DNA of 64,000 bases from Pontibacillus salipaludis (lineage in GTDB: Bacteria; Bacillota; Bacilli; Bacillales; BH030062), in assembly GCF_014642405.1 (NCBI RefSeq), contig NZ_BMIN01000003.1:248001-312000 (forward strand), in the 5' to 3' direction. The notes beneath the pieces are model-generated. The model had not been told where the DNA came from and did no database searches. It saw nothing but the letters and a program-made list of their open reading frames with translations. Made by a program: the position numbers and the translations under genes. Numbering within the stretch: the first letter of the stretch is position 1; the number at the start of each line of letters is the position of its first letter. This document shows positions 9,220 to 18,187 of this stretch, piece by piece.

Positions 9220-10184
9220 AGGACATGGAACAAAAACACGTAATTGGAATTGATATCGGGGGCACTACAGTCAAACTAGCTTTCGTTACATATAATGGCG
9301 AGATTATTCATAAGTGGGAAATTCCTACTGTCTCAGAAGGCGGACCAGAAAAAATGGTGCAAGATATTTCCACATCAATTGCGAATGAGCAACGAAAGCT
9401 AGAGCTATCTTTTGATGATTTTAGAGGAATTGGTGTAGGAGCACCTGGTTATATTAGTTTGGAAGAAGGAATCGTCTATGAAGCTGTAAATATTGGTGGC
9501 TGGAGAGATGTTCCTTTAAGCGAGTTATTAGGAGAGGCTACCGGATATAATGTTCGAATAGAAAATGATGCAAATCTCGCAGCATTAGGAGAGTACTGGA
9601 AAGGTGCAGGAGATAAGGCAGATAATTTACTAGCTTATACACTAGGCACAGGTGTTGGAGGCGGCATTATAGCTAATGGTGAACTCCTTCACGGTGCAAA
9701 TGGAACGGTAGCAGAACTCGGTCATATGACGGTAATCGCTGAAGGCGGAAGAAACTGTAATTGTGGAAGAACGGGGTGTCTCGAAACAGAAGCTTCTGCT
9801 ACAGGCATTGTACGATCAGCTATTGATGGCATTGAACAAGGACGCTCTACTTCATTAAAAGAAATTTATAATGAAACAGGGAAAGTGTCAGCTAGAGACG
9901 TATTTGAAGCAGCAGCGGAAGGGGATAAGTTAGCAGAAGATGTGTTAGATCATGTAACCACTGTACTAGGATTAGCGATATCTAATATGGCTATAGCGAT
10001 TAATCCTTCTAAGATTGTTATCGGTGGCGGTGTATCAAAAGCGGGGGATCAGCTCTTAGATCCTTTACGCACAAAATTTGACACATTTACTTTACAGCGC
10101 ACAGGAGAAGCGGTAGAATTCGTTATAGCTTCTCTCGGCAACGATGCTGGAGTCATTGGGGCGGCTTATTTAGCACTTCAATAA
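9216..10184 (+). CDS. glcK: ROK-family glucokinase
   Basis: 322 aa, phosphorylates glucose with ATP. Phosphate-binding IGIDIGGTTVKLAFV (about residues 9-23), the ROK signature around ENDANLAALGEYWKGA with catalytic Asp, and the zinc motif CNCGRTGCLE (about 189-198) are all intact. The GTG at 9216 overlaps the yqgQ stop; an ATG at 9225 with its own AGGG is an alternative start. The yqgQ-glcK order is as in B. subtilis. Confidence 0.94.
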   Translation: MKDMEQKHVIGIDIGGTTVKLAFVTYNGEIIHKWEIPTVSEGGPEKMVQDISTSIANEQRKLELSFDDFRGIGVGAPGYISLEEGIVYEAVNIGGWRDVPLSELLGEATGYNVRIENDANLAALGEYWKGAGDKADNLLAYTLGTGVGGGIIANGELLHGANGTVAELGHMTVIAEGGRNCNCGRTGCLETEASATGIVRSAIDGIEQGRSTSLKEIYNETGKVSARDVFEAAAEGDKLAEDVLDHVTTVLGLAISNMAIAINPSKIVIGGGVSKAGDQLLDPLRTKFDTFTLQRTGEAVEFVIASLGNDAGVIGAAYLALQ

Positions 10185-10215
10185 AAAGTAGGTAAAGGTA
10201 GAAGTAAGTTATGGG

Positions 10216-10243
10216 ATCCTGTAACAATTTGTTACAGGATTTT
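10216..10243 (+). terminator. glcK terminator
   Basis: Perfect 10-bp stem ATCCTGTAAC/GTTACAGGAT with AATTT loop, followed by TTTACT. The T run is short. Confidence 0.7.
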
Positions 10244-10515
10244 ACTGTGTTTACAAAGAATTGTTCGTGTGAGAAGAAATTTTGTTAGTGGTGTAGGGTT
10301 TTATGATGCATACACGTCTACTGTTATGAATATCGTTTAAATTGTATGTAAAAAATTAGTTGAAAATAGTTGAAACTTTTATGTTATCATAACCGTCATA
10401 TAGACTAGTGGTTGTTTAGAATACTTTAGAAAGTGGAAATTAGTTATATTAGTTAATATTTCGAATGAAATGTGAAACCAACAATAGAATATTTTATAGA
10501 ACGGAGGAACGGAAC
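10244..10515. other. AT-rich leader region of the LTA synthase gene
   Basis: About 270 nt without a gene. Several TTGAAA-like hexamers occur (for example near 10362 and 10370), but none has a well-spaced -10 box, so I do not assign a promoter. Confidence 0.5.
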
Positions 10516-12378
10516 ATGCTGCAAAGAAAGTCACTTCCATTGTATTTGGTCGCTGCTTTGCTTTTTGGTGTTAAAACGTATTTTGTTTATCGTTTTATCT
10601 TTGATCTTTCCATTGAGAATTTCTTGCAAGAAATTATCTTAGCAATCAATCCATTTGCGACAGCTGTATTATTCTTTACATTTGTTGTTCTACTGAAACC
10701 AGTTAGACAAATTAAGTATACCAAGCACTTATCATTAGTTATGACACTAATATTGTACTTTAATGTCATATATTATCGTTCTTTTACTGATTTCTTAACG
10801 ATTCCAGTATTATTCCAAACGAATAATGTAGGAGATTTAGGCTCAAGTATTCTGGGGTTAATTTATGTAACCGATCTGCTATTATTTGTGGATGTAGCGA
10901 TTGTCTATTATTTGAGTAAACGAGTAGCAGTAGATGCTCAACCTCAATTTAAAGGGATGAAATTCAGAGCAGCAGGCATTGCCATTGCTCTTGTAATGGC
11001 GAACTTTGTGCTTGCAGAGATCGAACGTCCCATGCTATTTCAACGCACATTTGACCGCGAATATTTAGTTAAAAATATTGGAGTATTTAACTATCATATT
11101 TACGATGTAGCTCTTCACTCCAAGACCAAAGCCCAGCGTGTATTGGCGGATGGAAGCGAAATGAGTGATATTCGTGAATATGTTAGTGAGGAAGTGAAAA
11201 GTAATCAAGAATCCGATCTTGAAGGGATTGCAGAAGGGAAAAATGTAATCTACATTTCCGCCGAATCCTTACAAAGCTTTGTTATAAATAAAAAAATTAA
11301 CGGTAAGGAAATTACGCCATTTCTGAATGACCTTATAGATGATAGTTATTATTTTGAAAACTTCTATCATCAAACAGAGCAAGGGAAAACATCAGACTCA
11401 GAGTTCGTTGTAGAAAATTCTCTATATCCTCTTGGTCGTGGTGCCGTGTTCTTTACTCATTCTCAAAATGAGTATAATGCAGTACCAGAGATCATTGGTG
11501 AAAATGGATATTCGTCAGCTGTTTTCCATGCTAACAACAAGAGTTTCTGGAACCGCGACGTTATGTACGATTCCTTAGGGTATGATCAGTTCATTGGTGA
11601 GCAAAGTTACAACCAGACCCCTGAAAATACGATTGGATGGGGCTTGAACGATAAGGCGTTCTTTGACCAGTCTGTGGATATGTTGAAGGATTTAGAAGAA
11701 CCTTATTATGCTAAGTTCATTACCCTAACAAACCACTTCCCGTTTGAGTTACCTGAGGAAGACCAACACATTGATAAGTATGATTCTAGTTCTAAAACTC
11801 TAAACCAATACTTCACTACGGTACGTTATATGGACGAATCAATTGAACAGTTTTTCCAGAAGCTAAAGGATGAAGGTGAGTATGAAGATAGTATCATCGT
11901 GATCTATGGTGACCACTATGGCATTAGTGAATACCACAACAACGCGATGGCTCAATTCCTAGGTAAAGAGATTACACCATACGAGCACACGCAACTACAA
12001 CGTGTACCTTTCTTCATTCATATCCCAGGTCATGAAGGCAACAAAGTCATTTCCAAGCCTAGTGGTCAAATGGATGTAAAACCAACGATTCTAAGCATGC
12101 TAGGTATTGATTCTGGTGGCGATATTGAATTTGGTACAGATCTCTTTACAGACGATGTAGATCCATTTGTCGTATTAAGAGATGGTAGCTTTATCTCAGA
12201 AGACTATTTATATGCTAATGGCCATTGCTATGATCGAGAATCTGGTGAAAAACTTGAAGGCGACCAATGTCAACCATTACAGAAAAAAGCTCAACAAGAG
12301 CTTGATTATTCAGACCAAATTGTTTATGGTGACCTATTCCGCTTTTATGACTTCCAAAACGGAACAGTAGCGGATTAA
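10516..12378 (+). CDS. ltaS: Lipoteichoic acid synthase (LtaS-type)
   Basis: 620 aa from the ATG at 10516 (CGGAGGAACGGAAC upstream; an earlier in-frame ATG at 10465 has no RBS). Five N-terminal membrane helices (about 1-190) are followed by an extracellular sulfatase-fold domain. The Mn-site Glu lies in YISAESLQSF, the catalytic Thr in QGKTSDSEF (Thr292), and further ligands in YGDHYGISEYHN and the HTQLQRVPFFIHIPGH region. It polymerises glycerol phosphate from phosphatidylglycerol onto the LTA anchor. In B. subtilis the same slot holds yqgS, one of several LtaS paralogues. Confidence 0.93.
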   Translation: MLQRKSLPLYLVAALLFGVKTYFVYRFIFDLSIENFLQEIILAINPFATAVLFFTFVVLLKPVRQIKYTKHLSLVMTLILYFNVIYYRSFTDFLTIPVLFQTNNVGDLGSSILGLIYVTDLLLFVDVAIVYYLSKRVAVDAQPQFKGMKFRAAGIAIALVMANFVLAEIERPMLFQRTFDREYLVKNIGVFNYHIYDVALHSKTKAQRVLADGSEMSDIREYVSEEVKSNQESDLEGIAEGKNVIYISAESLQSFVINKKINGKEITPFLNDLIDDSYYFENFYHQTEQGKTSDSEFVVENSLYPLGRGAVFFTHSQNEYNAVPEIIGENGYSSAVFHANNKSFWNRDVMYDSLGYDQFIGEQSYNQTPENTIGWGLNDKAFFDQSVDMLKDLEEPYYAKFITLTNHFPFELPEEDQHIDKYDSSSKTLNQYFTTVRYMDESIEQFFQKLKDEGEYEDSIIVIYGDHYGISEYHNNAMAQFLGKEITPYEHTQLQRVPFFIHIPGHEGNKVISKPSGQMDVKPTILSMLGIDSGGDIEFGTDLFTDDVDPFVVLRDGSFISEDYLYANGHCYDRESGEKLEGDQCQPLQKKAQQELDYSDQIVYGDLFRFYDFQNGTVAD

Positions 12379-12391
12379 AAAATCATGTATC

Positions 12392-12427
12392 AAAAAAGGT
12401 ACTTCTGTTATCAGAAGTACCTTTTTT
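12392..12427 (+). terminator. LTA synthase terminator
   Basis: 16-bp stem AAAAAAGGTACTTCTG/CAGAAGTACCTTTTTT around a TTAT tetraloop. Confidence 0.95.
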
Positions 12428-12617
12428 ATTAGCTATTACAAGTAATAATACCAATCTCTTGTGATTGAACGAGGAAGATAGGGTTGTTCTCCGGTTGATA
12501 GCGAGTGTTTTCCCTGGCTCTTATCCTTAGTAAACAAAAACGTTATTCTTAATGCTGGTTCATTCATGCTAATGGATCCATCGAATAAAGTAATAGTAGA
12601 AGAAGGAGGAGTGCAGG

Positions 12618-13505
12618 ATGGTTCAGTTTCCTTATGATTCTAAGGTTTTAGCAGCTGATATTAAACAGTTGGCCGATCAATACCACACCATTAAATGCAG
12701 TAGTATAGGATACTCGGTACTAGGCAAGCCGTTGTATGAATTGAAGATAGGAGAAGGACTTCAATCCATTCATTGGAATGGATCATTTCATGCAAATGAA
12801 TGGATGACAACTGCCCTTTTAATGAGTGTCGTGAGATCATATGCTAAGGCTTTAGAAGAGGATGAGTATTTTGGATCGGTTAAAGCGAGAGATTTGTATG
12901 CAAACACAACGTTGTCTCTTGTTCCTATGGTGAACCCAGACGGTGTCGACTTATTTATGCATGGACTTGATGCTTCCCATGCTAATCACAATAGCTTAGT
13001 GATGATGAATGGGGCCAACAAGACCTTTGCTTCATGGAAGGCTAATATTAGAGGGGTAGACTTGAATAATCAGTTTCCCGCCAATTGGGAAATTGAGAAA
13101 GAAAGGAAGCCGACAGCTCCTAGTTTTAGGGATTACCCGGGAGAACAACCCTTAACAGAACCAGAAGCTATTGCTATGGCTGAACTAACAAAACGTTGCA
13201 ACTTTGATCGAGTATTAGCGTTTCATTCTCAAGGTGAGGTAATCTACTGGGGATATCAAGGTCTGGAACCAGAACGTTCATTTCATATGGTAGAAGCCTT
13301 CTATAAAGGAAGTGGTTATGAGCCTGTCCGTACGATTGATAGTTATGCAGGGTATAAGGACTGGTTTATCCAAGATTATCAAAAAGAGGGATATACGATC
13401 GAAGTGGGTAAGGGTATTAACCCACTCCCATTGTCTACTTTTCCGTACCATTATGGACGTGTCAAAGAGATTTGTGCACTCAGTTTATCGACACCTTTAA
13501 GGTAG
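12618..13505 (+). CDS. M14 zinc carboxypeptidase, gamma-D-glutamyl-L-diamino acid endopeptidase type
   Basis: 295 aa. Zinc ligands His58 and Glu61 (HANEW) and a later His (LAFHSQGEVIYWGY), substrate-binding MVNPDGVD and RGVDLNNQFPANW, and the catalytic Glu in TIEVGKG are present. The family cleaves gamma-D-Glu-diaminopimelate bonds in peptidoglycan peptides. B. subtilis YqgT occupies this slot but carries N-terminal LysM repeats. This protein has neither LysM nor a signal peptide, so it probably acts in the cytosol on recycled muropeptides. RBS AAGGAGGAGTGCAGG. Confidence 0.88.
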   Translation: MVQFPYDSKVLAADIKQLADQYHTIKCSSIGYSVLGKPLYELKIGEGLQSIHWNGSFHANEWMTTALLMSVVRSYAKALEEDEYFGSVKARDLYANTTLSLVPMVNPDGVDLFMHGLDASHANHNSLVMMNGANKTFASWKANIRGVDLNNQFPANWEIEKERKPTAPSFRDYPGEQPLTEPEAIAMAELTKRCNFDRVLAFHSQGEVIYWGYQGLEPERSFHMVEAFYKGSGYEPVRTIDSYAGYKDWFIQDYQKEGYTIEVGKGINPLPLSTFPYHYGRVKEICALSLSTPLR

Positions 13506-13845
13506 AATGCGACTGATTCTTATACGTTGCTTTCCGTATGTGTAGATGTCATAATTTTTATGATGTATAAACTGGAGGGGGAGCGGTTGAATCAGGTTAG
13601 CGAATGCTTACAGTGTGTTTAGTTCCCCCCATATTGGTGACTATATTGAAGGGTGCACAAACGACTTGCTTTTAATCTTATAAAGACTCAACAAGAGGTT
13701 ATACTAAAATATAGGCCTTAATCTTCTATTAAATGTTCAGCAGATGGGGTGTTTTGTTTGATTGGTCCTCGTCTGAAGCGAGATTGTTATTATGGAAACA
13801 AAGCGAGTATACAACTTGGTAAATGGAGCAGGAGGATGAACGCTT
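13506..13845. other. Intergenic region with a possible 11-codon leader ORF
   Basis: 340 nt. The one notable item is an excellent SD, CTGGAGGGGGAG, before TTG at 13587. The frame it opens is only 11 codons (stop at 13620-13622), so it is either a leader peptide or a gene remnant. No clear promoter or terminator seen. Confidence 0.4.
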
Positions 13846-14544
13846 TTGGAACACAATGAGCTTTTTACGTTTGATAATGTGAAAAAATCTCCTTTACATA
13901 GTTTGAACTTTTCAATTAAAAGAGGGGACAATGTTATGTTATTCGGTCCTTCAGGTGCTGGTAAAAGTACTCTTTTACACCTTTTTAATCGATTGAGCGA
14001 CCCCGACAAGGGAAGTATTTATTACTTAGGTAAAGACCTTCAAAGCTATTCCATAACCGAGCTTCGCAAGGAAGTTGGACTAGTTATGCAGGCCCCGAAT
14101 CTTTTTCCGGGAACGGTACTGGATAATCTGAAATATGGACCCTCTCTACATGGTGAATGGAACAGTGAAAAAGCCGAAGCCTTATTAGAAGCTGTGCAAC
14201 TTCCGGCTGACTACTTAGATCGATCAGTCGATCAACTATCAGGAGGGGAGCAACAACGTGTTTCATTAGCTCGTACCTTGGCTAATAATCCTTCTGTCTT
14301 GTTGTTGGATGAACCGACTAGTGCATTGGATCAACATACGACAGAAGAAATTGAACAAGTGTTAGAAGGGTTAGCAATTGAACAAGGGGTAACGTTAATC
14401 ATGGTTACCCACCATTTGGATCAAGCTAAGCGCTTAGGGAGTCGTGGGATTTTCCTATCAGACGGAGAGATCATAGAAGAAGGCAATTTGGCAGACCTCT
14501 TATCAAATCCGAAAACAGAAGAACTACAAGCTTTCATGACTTAA
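13846..14544 (+). CDS. fetA: ABC transporter ATPase, FetA/YbbL-like
   Basis: 232 aa. Walker A GPSGAGKST (34-42), Q-loop VMQAPNLFPG, signature LSGGEQQRVS, Walker B VLLLDEPTSALD and switch His in MVTHH are intact. It is encoded 20 nt upstream of a FetB-type permease, which makes iron export or peroxide protection the likely job (known for E. coli FetAB). The TTG at 13846 follows GCAGGAGGATGAACGCT; the nearer ATG is out of frame. Confidence 0.82.
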   Translation: MEHNELFTFDNVKKSPLHSLNFSIKRGDNVMLFGPSGAGKSTLLHLFNRLSDPDKGSIYYLGKDLQSYSITELRKEVGLVMQAPNLFPGTVLDNLKYGPSLHGEWNSEKAEALLEAVQLPADYLDRSVDQLSGGEQQRVSLARTLANNPSVLLLDEPTSALDQHTTEEIEQVLEGLAIEQGVTLIMVTHHLDQAKRLGSRGIFLSDGEIIEEGNLADLLSNPKTEELQAFMT

Positions 14545-14563
14545 AACAAGGAAGGAATCTTTA

Positions 14564-15337
14564 ATGTCACCAGAGATATCTAATCAATCATTACTTTTTC
14601 TAGTTGTATTTGTACTTGTTCCTTTGACGTTATCTTATTACTATCAACTAGGTCTTAGTAAAGGAATTATGTGGTCTTCTATTCGCGGCACGATTCAACT
14701 ATTCGCTATCGGTTATTTACTTACGTATTTGTTTGATTTACCTGCTTATATAGGCATTCCTTTTATGCTCACTATCATGATTACAGTTGCTAGCTTTCAT
14801 GCCAGGAAGAAGGGGAAGGGACTGCCCTCTGTTCTTGGTATCATTTTTATAGGGTTGATTGTGATTGAAGGCAGTGTTCTTGGCCTTTGGCTACTGTTTG
14901 ACATGATTGAGTTCACACCTAATGAAGTGATCCCTATGAGTGGTATGGTAATTGGAAACAGTATGATCGCAATGGGATTAGCTCTTGAGAGGTTAAAAAG
15001 TGAATTCAAAGAGAATGAGGGGAGACTCACTGCCGCCTTGTCCCTTGGTGCGGAACCAAAGCAAGCGTCTCAGATCATCATACAGAGGACGCTTGGTGCT
15101 TCTCTGATCCCAAATGTTGATAAGTTAAAGACAATCGGACTCGTTCAATTGCCAGGGATGATGACTGGGTTAATTTTGGGTGGGGTGAGTCCGATTATGG
15201 CTATTAAGTATCAGCTTGTAATCTCTTTAAGTATTTTCTCCGCCGTGTCGTTAAGCGCGATATACATTACGCTTATGATGTATAAGTACTTCTATAATAA
15301 TAAAATGCAGCTGAAGCATATGGAATTTGACCAATAA
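14564..15337 (+). CDS. fetB: ABC transporter permease, FetB/YbbM (UPF0014) family
   Basis: 257 aa with about seven membrane helices. Family signatures include IRGTIQLFAIGYLLTYLFD, PMSGMVIGNSMIAMGLALER and the IQRTLGASLIPNVDKLKTIG / QLPGMMTGLILGGVSP blocks. The partner ATPase is immediately upstream, and a bidirectional terminator follows. Putative iron exporter by family; the substrate is not shown by the sequence. Confidence 0.9.
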   Translation: MSPEISNQSLLFLVVFVLVPLTLSYYYQLGLSKGIMWSSIRGTIQLFAIGYLLTYLFDLPAYIGIPFMLTIMITVASFHARKKGKGLPSVLGIIFIGLIVIEGSVLGLWLLFDMIEFTPNEVIPMSGMVIGNSMIAMGLALERLKSEFKENEGRLTAALSLGAEPKQASQIIIQRTLGASLIPNVDKLKTIGLVQLPGMMTGLILGGVSPIMAIKYQLVISLSIFSAVSLSAIYITLMMYKYFYNNKMQLKHMEFDQ

Positions 15338-15339
15338 AA

Positions 15340-15368
15340 AAAAACCCTGCAAGAAGCAGGGTTTTTGT
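15340..15368. terminator. Bidirectional terminator between fetB and yqgW
   Basis: Stem AAAAACCCTGC/GCAGGGTTTTT with a 5-nt loop (15340-15350, 15356-15366). It serves the convergent genes on either side. Confidence 0.92.
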
Positions 15369-15382
15369 TTAGGTCCTTTAGC

Positions 15383-15565
15383 TTAATGACCTCCGCCACC
15401 GGAAGAGGTGAACTGAGAAATAATCGTCATAATGGAAAAGAATCCAAAAACCAAAGTAGAAATACCAGCAAAAGCTACAGCAAATAGATTGTTTGTTTTT
15501 AATTCGCGGAATACTGCAAGAGCACATAGAATTGTTACGACAAGCAACATAATAGCTAATACCAT
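15383..15565 (-). CDS. yqgW: Small membrane protein YqgW, DUF2759
   Basis: 60 aa with two membrane helices (about 1-19 and 27-50) and a C-terminal tail of Ser, four Gly and His. This matches DUF2759 proteins found at this locus in bacilli. RBS AGGGGGTTAGGGAAT. Convergent with fetB. Function unknown. Confidence 0.82.
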   Translation of the reverse strand: MVLAIMLLVVTILCALAVFRELKTNNLFAVAFAGISTLVFGFFSIMTIISQFTSSGGGGH

Positions 15566-15730
15566 ATTCCCTAACCCCCTTTGATCGAATCGATCGTCTT
15601 AGACGACGCGCTTGTTTAATACTATAATAGTATGTAACGTAGCTTATCTCCTCATACATTCTAAACGACTTTAAGGTGTTTGTCGAGATGTTACATGCAG
15701 TTTATGAAAACTTTTTCAGGAGGAATGAAC

Positions 15731-16354
15731 ATGAACGTTGAACAGTTGCCACTAGGGCCTTTAGGGACTAATTGCTATATTATTGAACAAGAAAAGAAAG
15801 CGCTTATCATAGATCCTGGAAGTGAAGGGGATAAGCTCATTCGAATGATAGAGAGACGAGAGATTTCACCGATCGCTATATTATTAACACATGCCCATTT
15901 TGATCATATTGGAGCCCTGGATGAAGTGAGGGATCACTTTGATATCCCGGTGTATGTACATAAAGAGGAAAAAGATTGGTTAGGAAAACCTGAATTAAAT
16001 GGATCGAAGTTTTTCCAAATGGCTACGCCACTTATTACGGCCCGTGAAGCGGATCATGAAATTGAAATCGGAAAGATGGAGATTGACGGATTTACATTTG
16101 ATGTACGTTATACACCTGGGCATTCACCAGGGAGCGTATCGTTTGTATTTCCAAACGATTCTTTCGTCATTGCTGGAGATACGTTATTCCAAGGAGGAAT
16201 AGGGCGTACCGATTTGCCAGGAGGCGATCTTGATACTCTTAAACAAAGTATAGAAGAACAGCTATTGACCCTTGATGACGATACGACAGTTTATCCTGGA
16301 CACGGAGGAGCTACAACAGTAGGTGAAGAAAAGGTTATGAACCCATTCTTATAA
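15731..16354 (+). CDS. yqgX: MBL-fold metallohydrolase YqgX
   Basis: 207 aa. The ATG at 15731 has AGGAGG at the right distance; the one at 15725 is too close. Metal motif THAHFDH (53-59), then the distal metal ligands HSPGS, GDTLF and PGHGG. It is of the glyoxalase-II-like branch, so thioester hydrolysis is possible but not proven. The order yqgW-yqgX-yqgY is as in B. subtilis. Confidence 0.9.
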   Translation: MNVEQLPLGPLGTNCYIIEQEKKALIIDPGSEGDKLIRMIERREISPIAILLTHAHFDHIGALDEVRDHFDIPVYVHKEEKDWLGKPELNGSKFFQMATPLITAREADHEIEIGKMEIDGFTFDVRYTPGHSPGSVSFVFPNDSFVIAGDTLFQGGIGRTDLPGGDLDTLKQSIEEQLLTLDDDTTVYPGHGGATTVGEEKVMNPFL

Positions 16355-16359
16355 GCATT

Positions 16360-16392
16360 AAAAAAACGGCATCGTAACGATGCCGTTTTTTT
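16360..16392. terminator. Bidirectional terminator between yqgX and yqgY
   Basis: 15-bp stem AAAAAAACGGCATCG/CGATGCCGTTTTTTT around TAA. Its right arm ends in the last codons of yqgY. Confidence 0.95.
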
Positions 16393-16633
16393 AGTGTCTG
16401 AAACCTGGTTCTAATAAGAACGAAGAATAATAAGTGAAACCGATAAAGAAAATGGTTAAATAAGCGCCAAATATGTACATATACATGCGCTCTGAAAGTT
16501 TTAAATAACTCAATGTGACGAAAAAGACTGTTTGCACCAAGAACAGAACTGTAGCATCGTACATCTCACCTACATAGAACATAACCGTAAAGATTCCTGT
16601 CCAAAAACCGAGAACGCGAAACATCCGATCCAT
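16391..16633 (-). CDS. yqgY: Small membrane protein YqgY, DUF2626
   Basis: 80 aa from the ATG at 16633 (AAAGGAGGGGGATTCAAT upstream; a longer frame to 16729 lacks an RBS). MDRMFRVLGFWTGIF starts the DUF2626 signature, and three hydrophobic helices follow. Conserved among bacilli at this locus; function unknown. Confidence 0.85.
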   Translation of the reverse strand: MDRMFRVLGFWTGIFTVMFYVGEMYDATVLFLVQTVFFVTLSYLKLSERMYMYIFGAYLTIFFIGFTYYSSFLLEPGFRH

Positions 16634-16725
16634 ATTGAATCCCCCTCCTTTATCCCAAAGGTGACTTATCATGGTAATTATAAACGACTCTTGCTGCATT
16701 GTAAATAAATGAAATGAAACCCTTA

Positions 16726-17415
16726 TCATAACGCAGCTTTATAAGAACAAGTAGCGCATCCTTCCATCATATTATGCACTTCCTTAAGCTGAATATTCGT
16801 AAACAGAGCTCTCATCATTCCCTCTAAAAAGAATCCGTGTAACGTACAGACGATATGTGGATTTTCTTTTGCTAAGTCCTTGAACGGGCAATTAGACAGT
16901 GAAAAAAAGATTGTCTCTTCATGTTTAACGTACTCGAAATTCGGGAACATTCCTATGATAAATGCTGATTCTTGTAACCATTTTATTTTCTCTTGAATGG
17001 AAAAGTTTTCAGGATTCTGGTTTCCAAAACTTTGTTTAAACATAGCTTTCCCGTATTTGAAACCAGTTGAATAGAGTGTCCTTTCTCCTTCCATCCCTAA
17101 CTCCATAAGAGATTCCAAAGCAATCCGTGCTAGCAGGTGGTAGTCTCTGTAAGGGAACTGTAGATGAACATCTTGTTCAGATAAATGATATAAACGACTT
17201 GGTCTTCCTCCTTTACCTGTTTTCCTCGTTTTCGAAACCAATAGTTGCACATCCTCAAGTTTTGACAGATGCAATCTCGCCACGTTCGGGTGGATGCTAA
17301 AGTTTTGTGCAATATCTGTAACCGAAACAGGTTGGTTAAGTTTTGTAACGTATTGATAGATCGAGTAACGTGTTGAGTCAGCCAATACATTTGTGATTTT
17401 TAATGTATGATCCAT
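16726..17415 (-). CDS. Winged-helix regulator with C-terminal four-cysteine cluster
   Basis: 229 aa from the ATG at 17415 (TTGGAGGCGATTTGT upstream; the TTG at 17430 is part of the SD). An ArsR/SufR-like winged helix fills residues 5-75 (DSTRYSIYQYV, SIHPNVARLHLSKLEDVQLL, then the wing GKGGRPSRLYHL). A V4R-like domain follows with Cys in NCPF and HIVC (13 residues between) and a CATC pair near the C-terminus. Four cysteines suggest an Fe-S or metal/redox sensor (inference). It is divergent from mgsR, with a palindrome between the two. Confidence 0.78.
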   Translation of the reverse strand: MDHTLKITNVLADSTRYSIYQYVTKLNQPVSVTDIAQNFSIHPNVARLHLSKLEDVQLLVSKTRKTGKGGRPSRLYHLSEQDVHLQFPYRDYHLLARIALESLMELGMEGERTLYSTGFKYGKAMFKQSFGNQNPENFSIQEKIKWLQESAFIIGMFPNFEYVKHEETIFFSLSNCPFKDLAKENPHIVCTLHGFFLEGMMRALFTNIQLKEVHNMMEGCATCSYKAAL

Positions 17416-17491
17416 ACAAATCGCCTCCAATTAGTAAGCTATCTACGTTCATTATAGAACAAAGGGCTTTAGGCCGGGGCTTAAACCATCA

Positions 17492-17511
17492 TTTGTAAAT
17501 AAATGTACAAA
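17492..17511. promoter_or_regulatory. Candidate operator in the regulator/mgsR intergenic region
   Basis: TTTGTA-8 nt-TACAAA, a 6-8-6 inverted repeat, 77 nt upstream of the regulator start and 98 nt before mgsR. Winged-helix dimers often bind such spaced palindromes close to their own gene. No experimental support. Confidence 0.4.
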
Positions 17512-17548
17512 TTTTTTTAAAAAAATTAAGTCAAATAAGTGTACAATT

Positions 17549-17578
17549 GTTATACAACGGTTATACAATAGGTATAAC
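17549..17578 (+). promoter_or_regulatory. mgsR promoter region with repeated TTATACAA units
   Basis: Contains GTTATACAA twice in tandem and then GGTATAAC. TTATAC-17 nt-TATAAC reads as a SigA-like promoter. GGTATA is also reminiscent of a SigB -10 element, and mgsR of B. subtilis is SigB-controlled, but the -35 match is poor. Confidence 0.4.
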
Positions 17579-17608
17579 GAAAGAATAGAAAAAGGGAGAG
17601 GTTAACAA

Positions 17609-17995
17609 ATGAGTGATTTGAAATTTTACACATACCCAAGTTGCACGTCATGCCGTAGGACAAAAGCCTGGTTGAAAGATCAAGAAGTCCCTTTTAGTGA
17701 GCGTCATATTTTTAGAGAAACCCCTACTTACGAAGAACTTTTACAAATCTTAAGCCTAACGACAGAAGGTATAGATGAAATTCTGGCTACAAGAGGGAAA
17801 ACATACAAGTCCCTTAATGTGGATGTAGAAGATTTAAGTGTTTCTGAGTTTATTTCTCTAGTCATGAATGAGCCAAAATTATTACGCCGTCCAATCCTGA
17901 CAGATGGGAAGAAATTAGTAGTAGGATATAATGAAGACGGGTTAAAGAGTATTACAAAAGTTAAGCAAATGCCTCCATTAACGAAAATTTCATAG
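17609..17995 (+). CDS. mgsR: Spx-family stress regulator MgsR
   Basis: 128 aa, an ArsC-like fold that binds the RNA polymerase alpha C-terminal domain. The redox switch CTSC (Cys12, Cys15) is present. The RPI element (LLRRPILTDGKKLVVGYNED) is typical of Spx/MgsR. The yqgY-then-comG neighbourhood identifies it as MgsR (YqgZ) rather than Spx. RBS GGGAGAGG. Confidence 0.88.
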   Translation: MSDLKFYTYPSCTSCRRTKAWLKDQEVPFSERHIFRETPTYEELLQILSLTTEGIDEILATRGKTYKSLNVDVEDLSVSEFISLVMNEPKLLRRPILTDGKKLVVGYNEDGLKSITKVKQMPPLTKIS

Positions 17996-18027
17996 AAAAA
18001 AGCCGTTCCATTTACATGAAACAGCTT
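17996..18027 (-). terminator. Terminator of the tRNA-Gln transcript
   Basis: Leftward stem AAGCTGTTTC/GGAACGGCTT (two G-U pairs) followed by TTTTTT. It overlaps the last bases of the convergent mgsR gene end. Confidence 0.75.
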
Positions 18028-18036
18028 AAACATAGA

Positions 18037-18108
18037 CTGGGCTAGCTGGATTCGAACCAGCGCGTAACGGTACCAAAAACCGCTGCCTTACCGCTTGGCT
18101 ATAGCCCA
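18037..18108 (-). tRNA. tRNA-Gln (UUG)
   Basis: 72-nt cloverleaf read on the minus strand. Acceptor TGGGCTA/TAGCCCA with discriminator G, D-loop with AGCGGTAAGGC, anticodon loop TTTTGGT (anticodon TTG), and T arm GCTGGTTCGAATCCAGC. CCA is not encoded. Confidence 0.95.
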
Positions 18109-18158
18109 ACGACTTTACACACATTATCATGCCACATTTTAAAGTGATTATACATGAA

Positions 18159-18187
18159 ACCCCTATTAATTTTAATAGGGGTCTTTT
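18159..18187. terminator. Hairpin at the end of the comG operon
   Basis: 10-bp stem ACCCCTATTA/TAATAGGGGT (18159-18168, 18173-18182). It overlaps the comGG stop codon. The better U run (CTTTTT) is on the plus side. Confidence 0.65.

Noticed and set aside
12182-12370. 62-codon frame overlapping the LTA synthase 3' end
   Set aside because: Alternative frame within a clear sulfatase-domain gene, no independent SD.
13737-14009. 90-codon minus-strand frame across the fetA start
   Set aside because: Antisense to the Walker A region of fetA; no SD.
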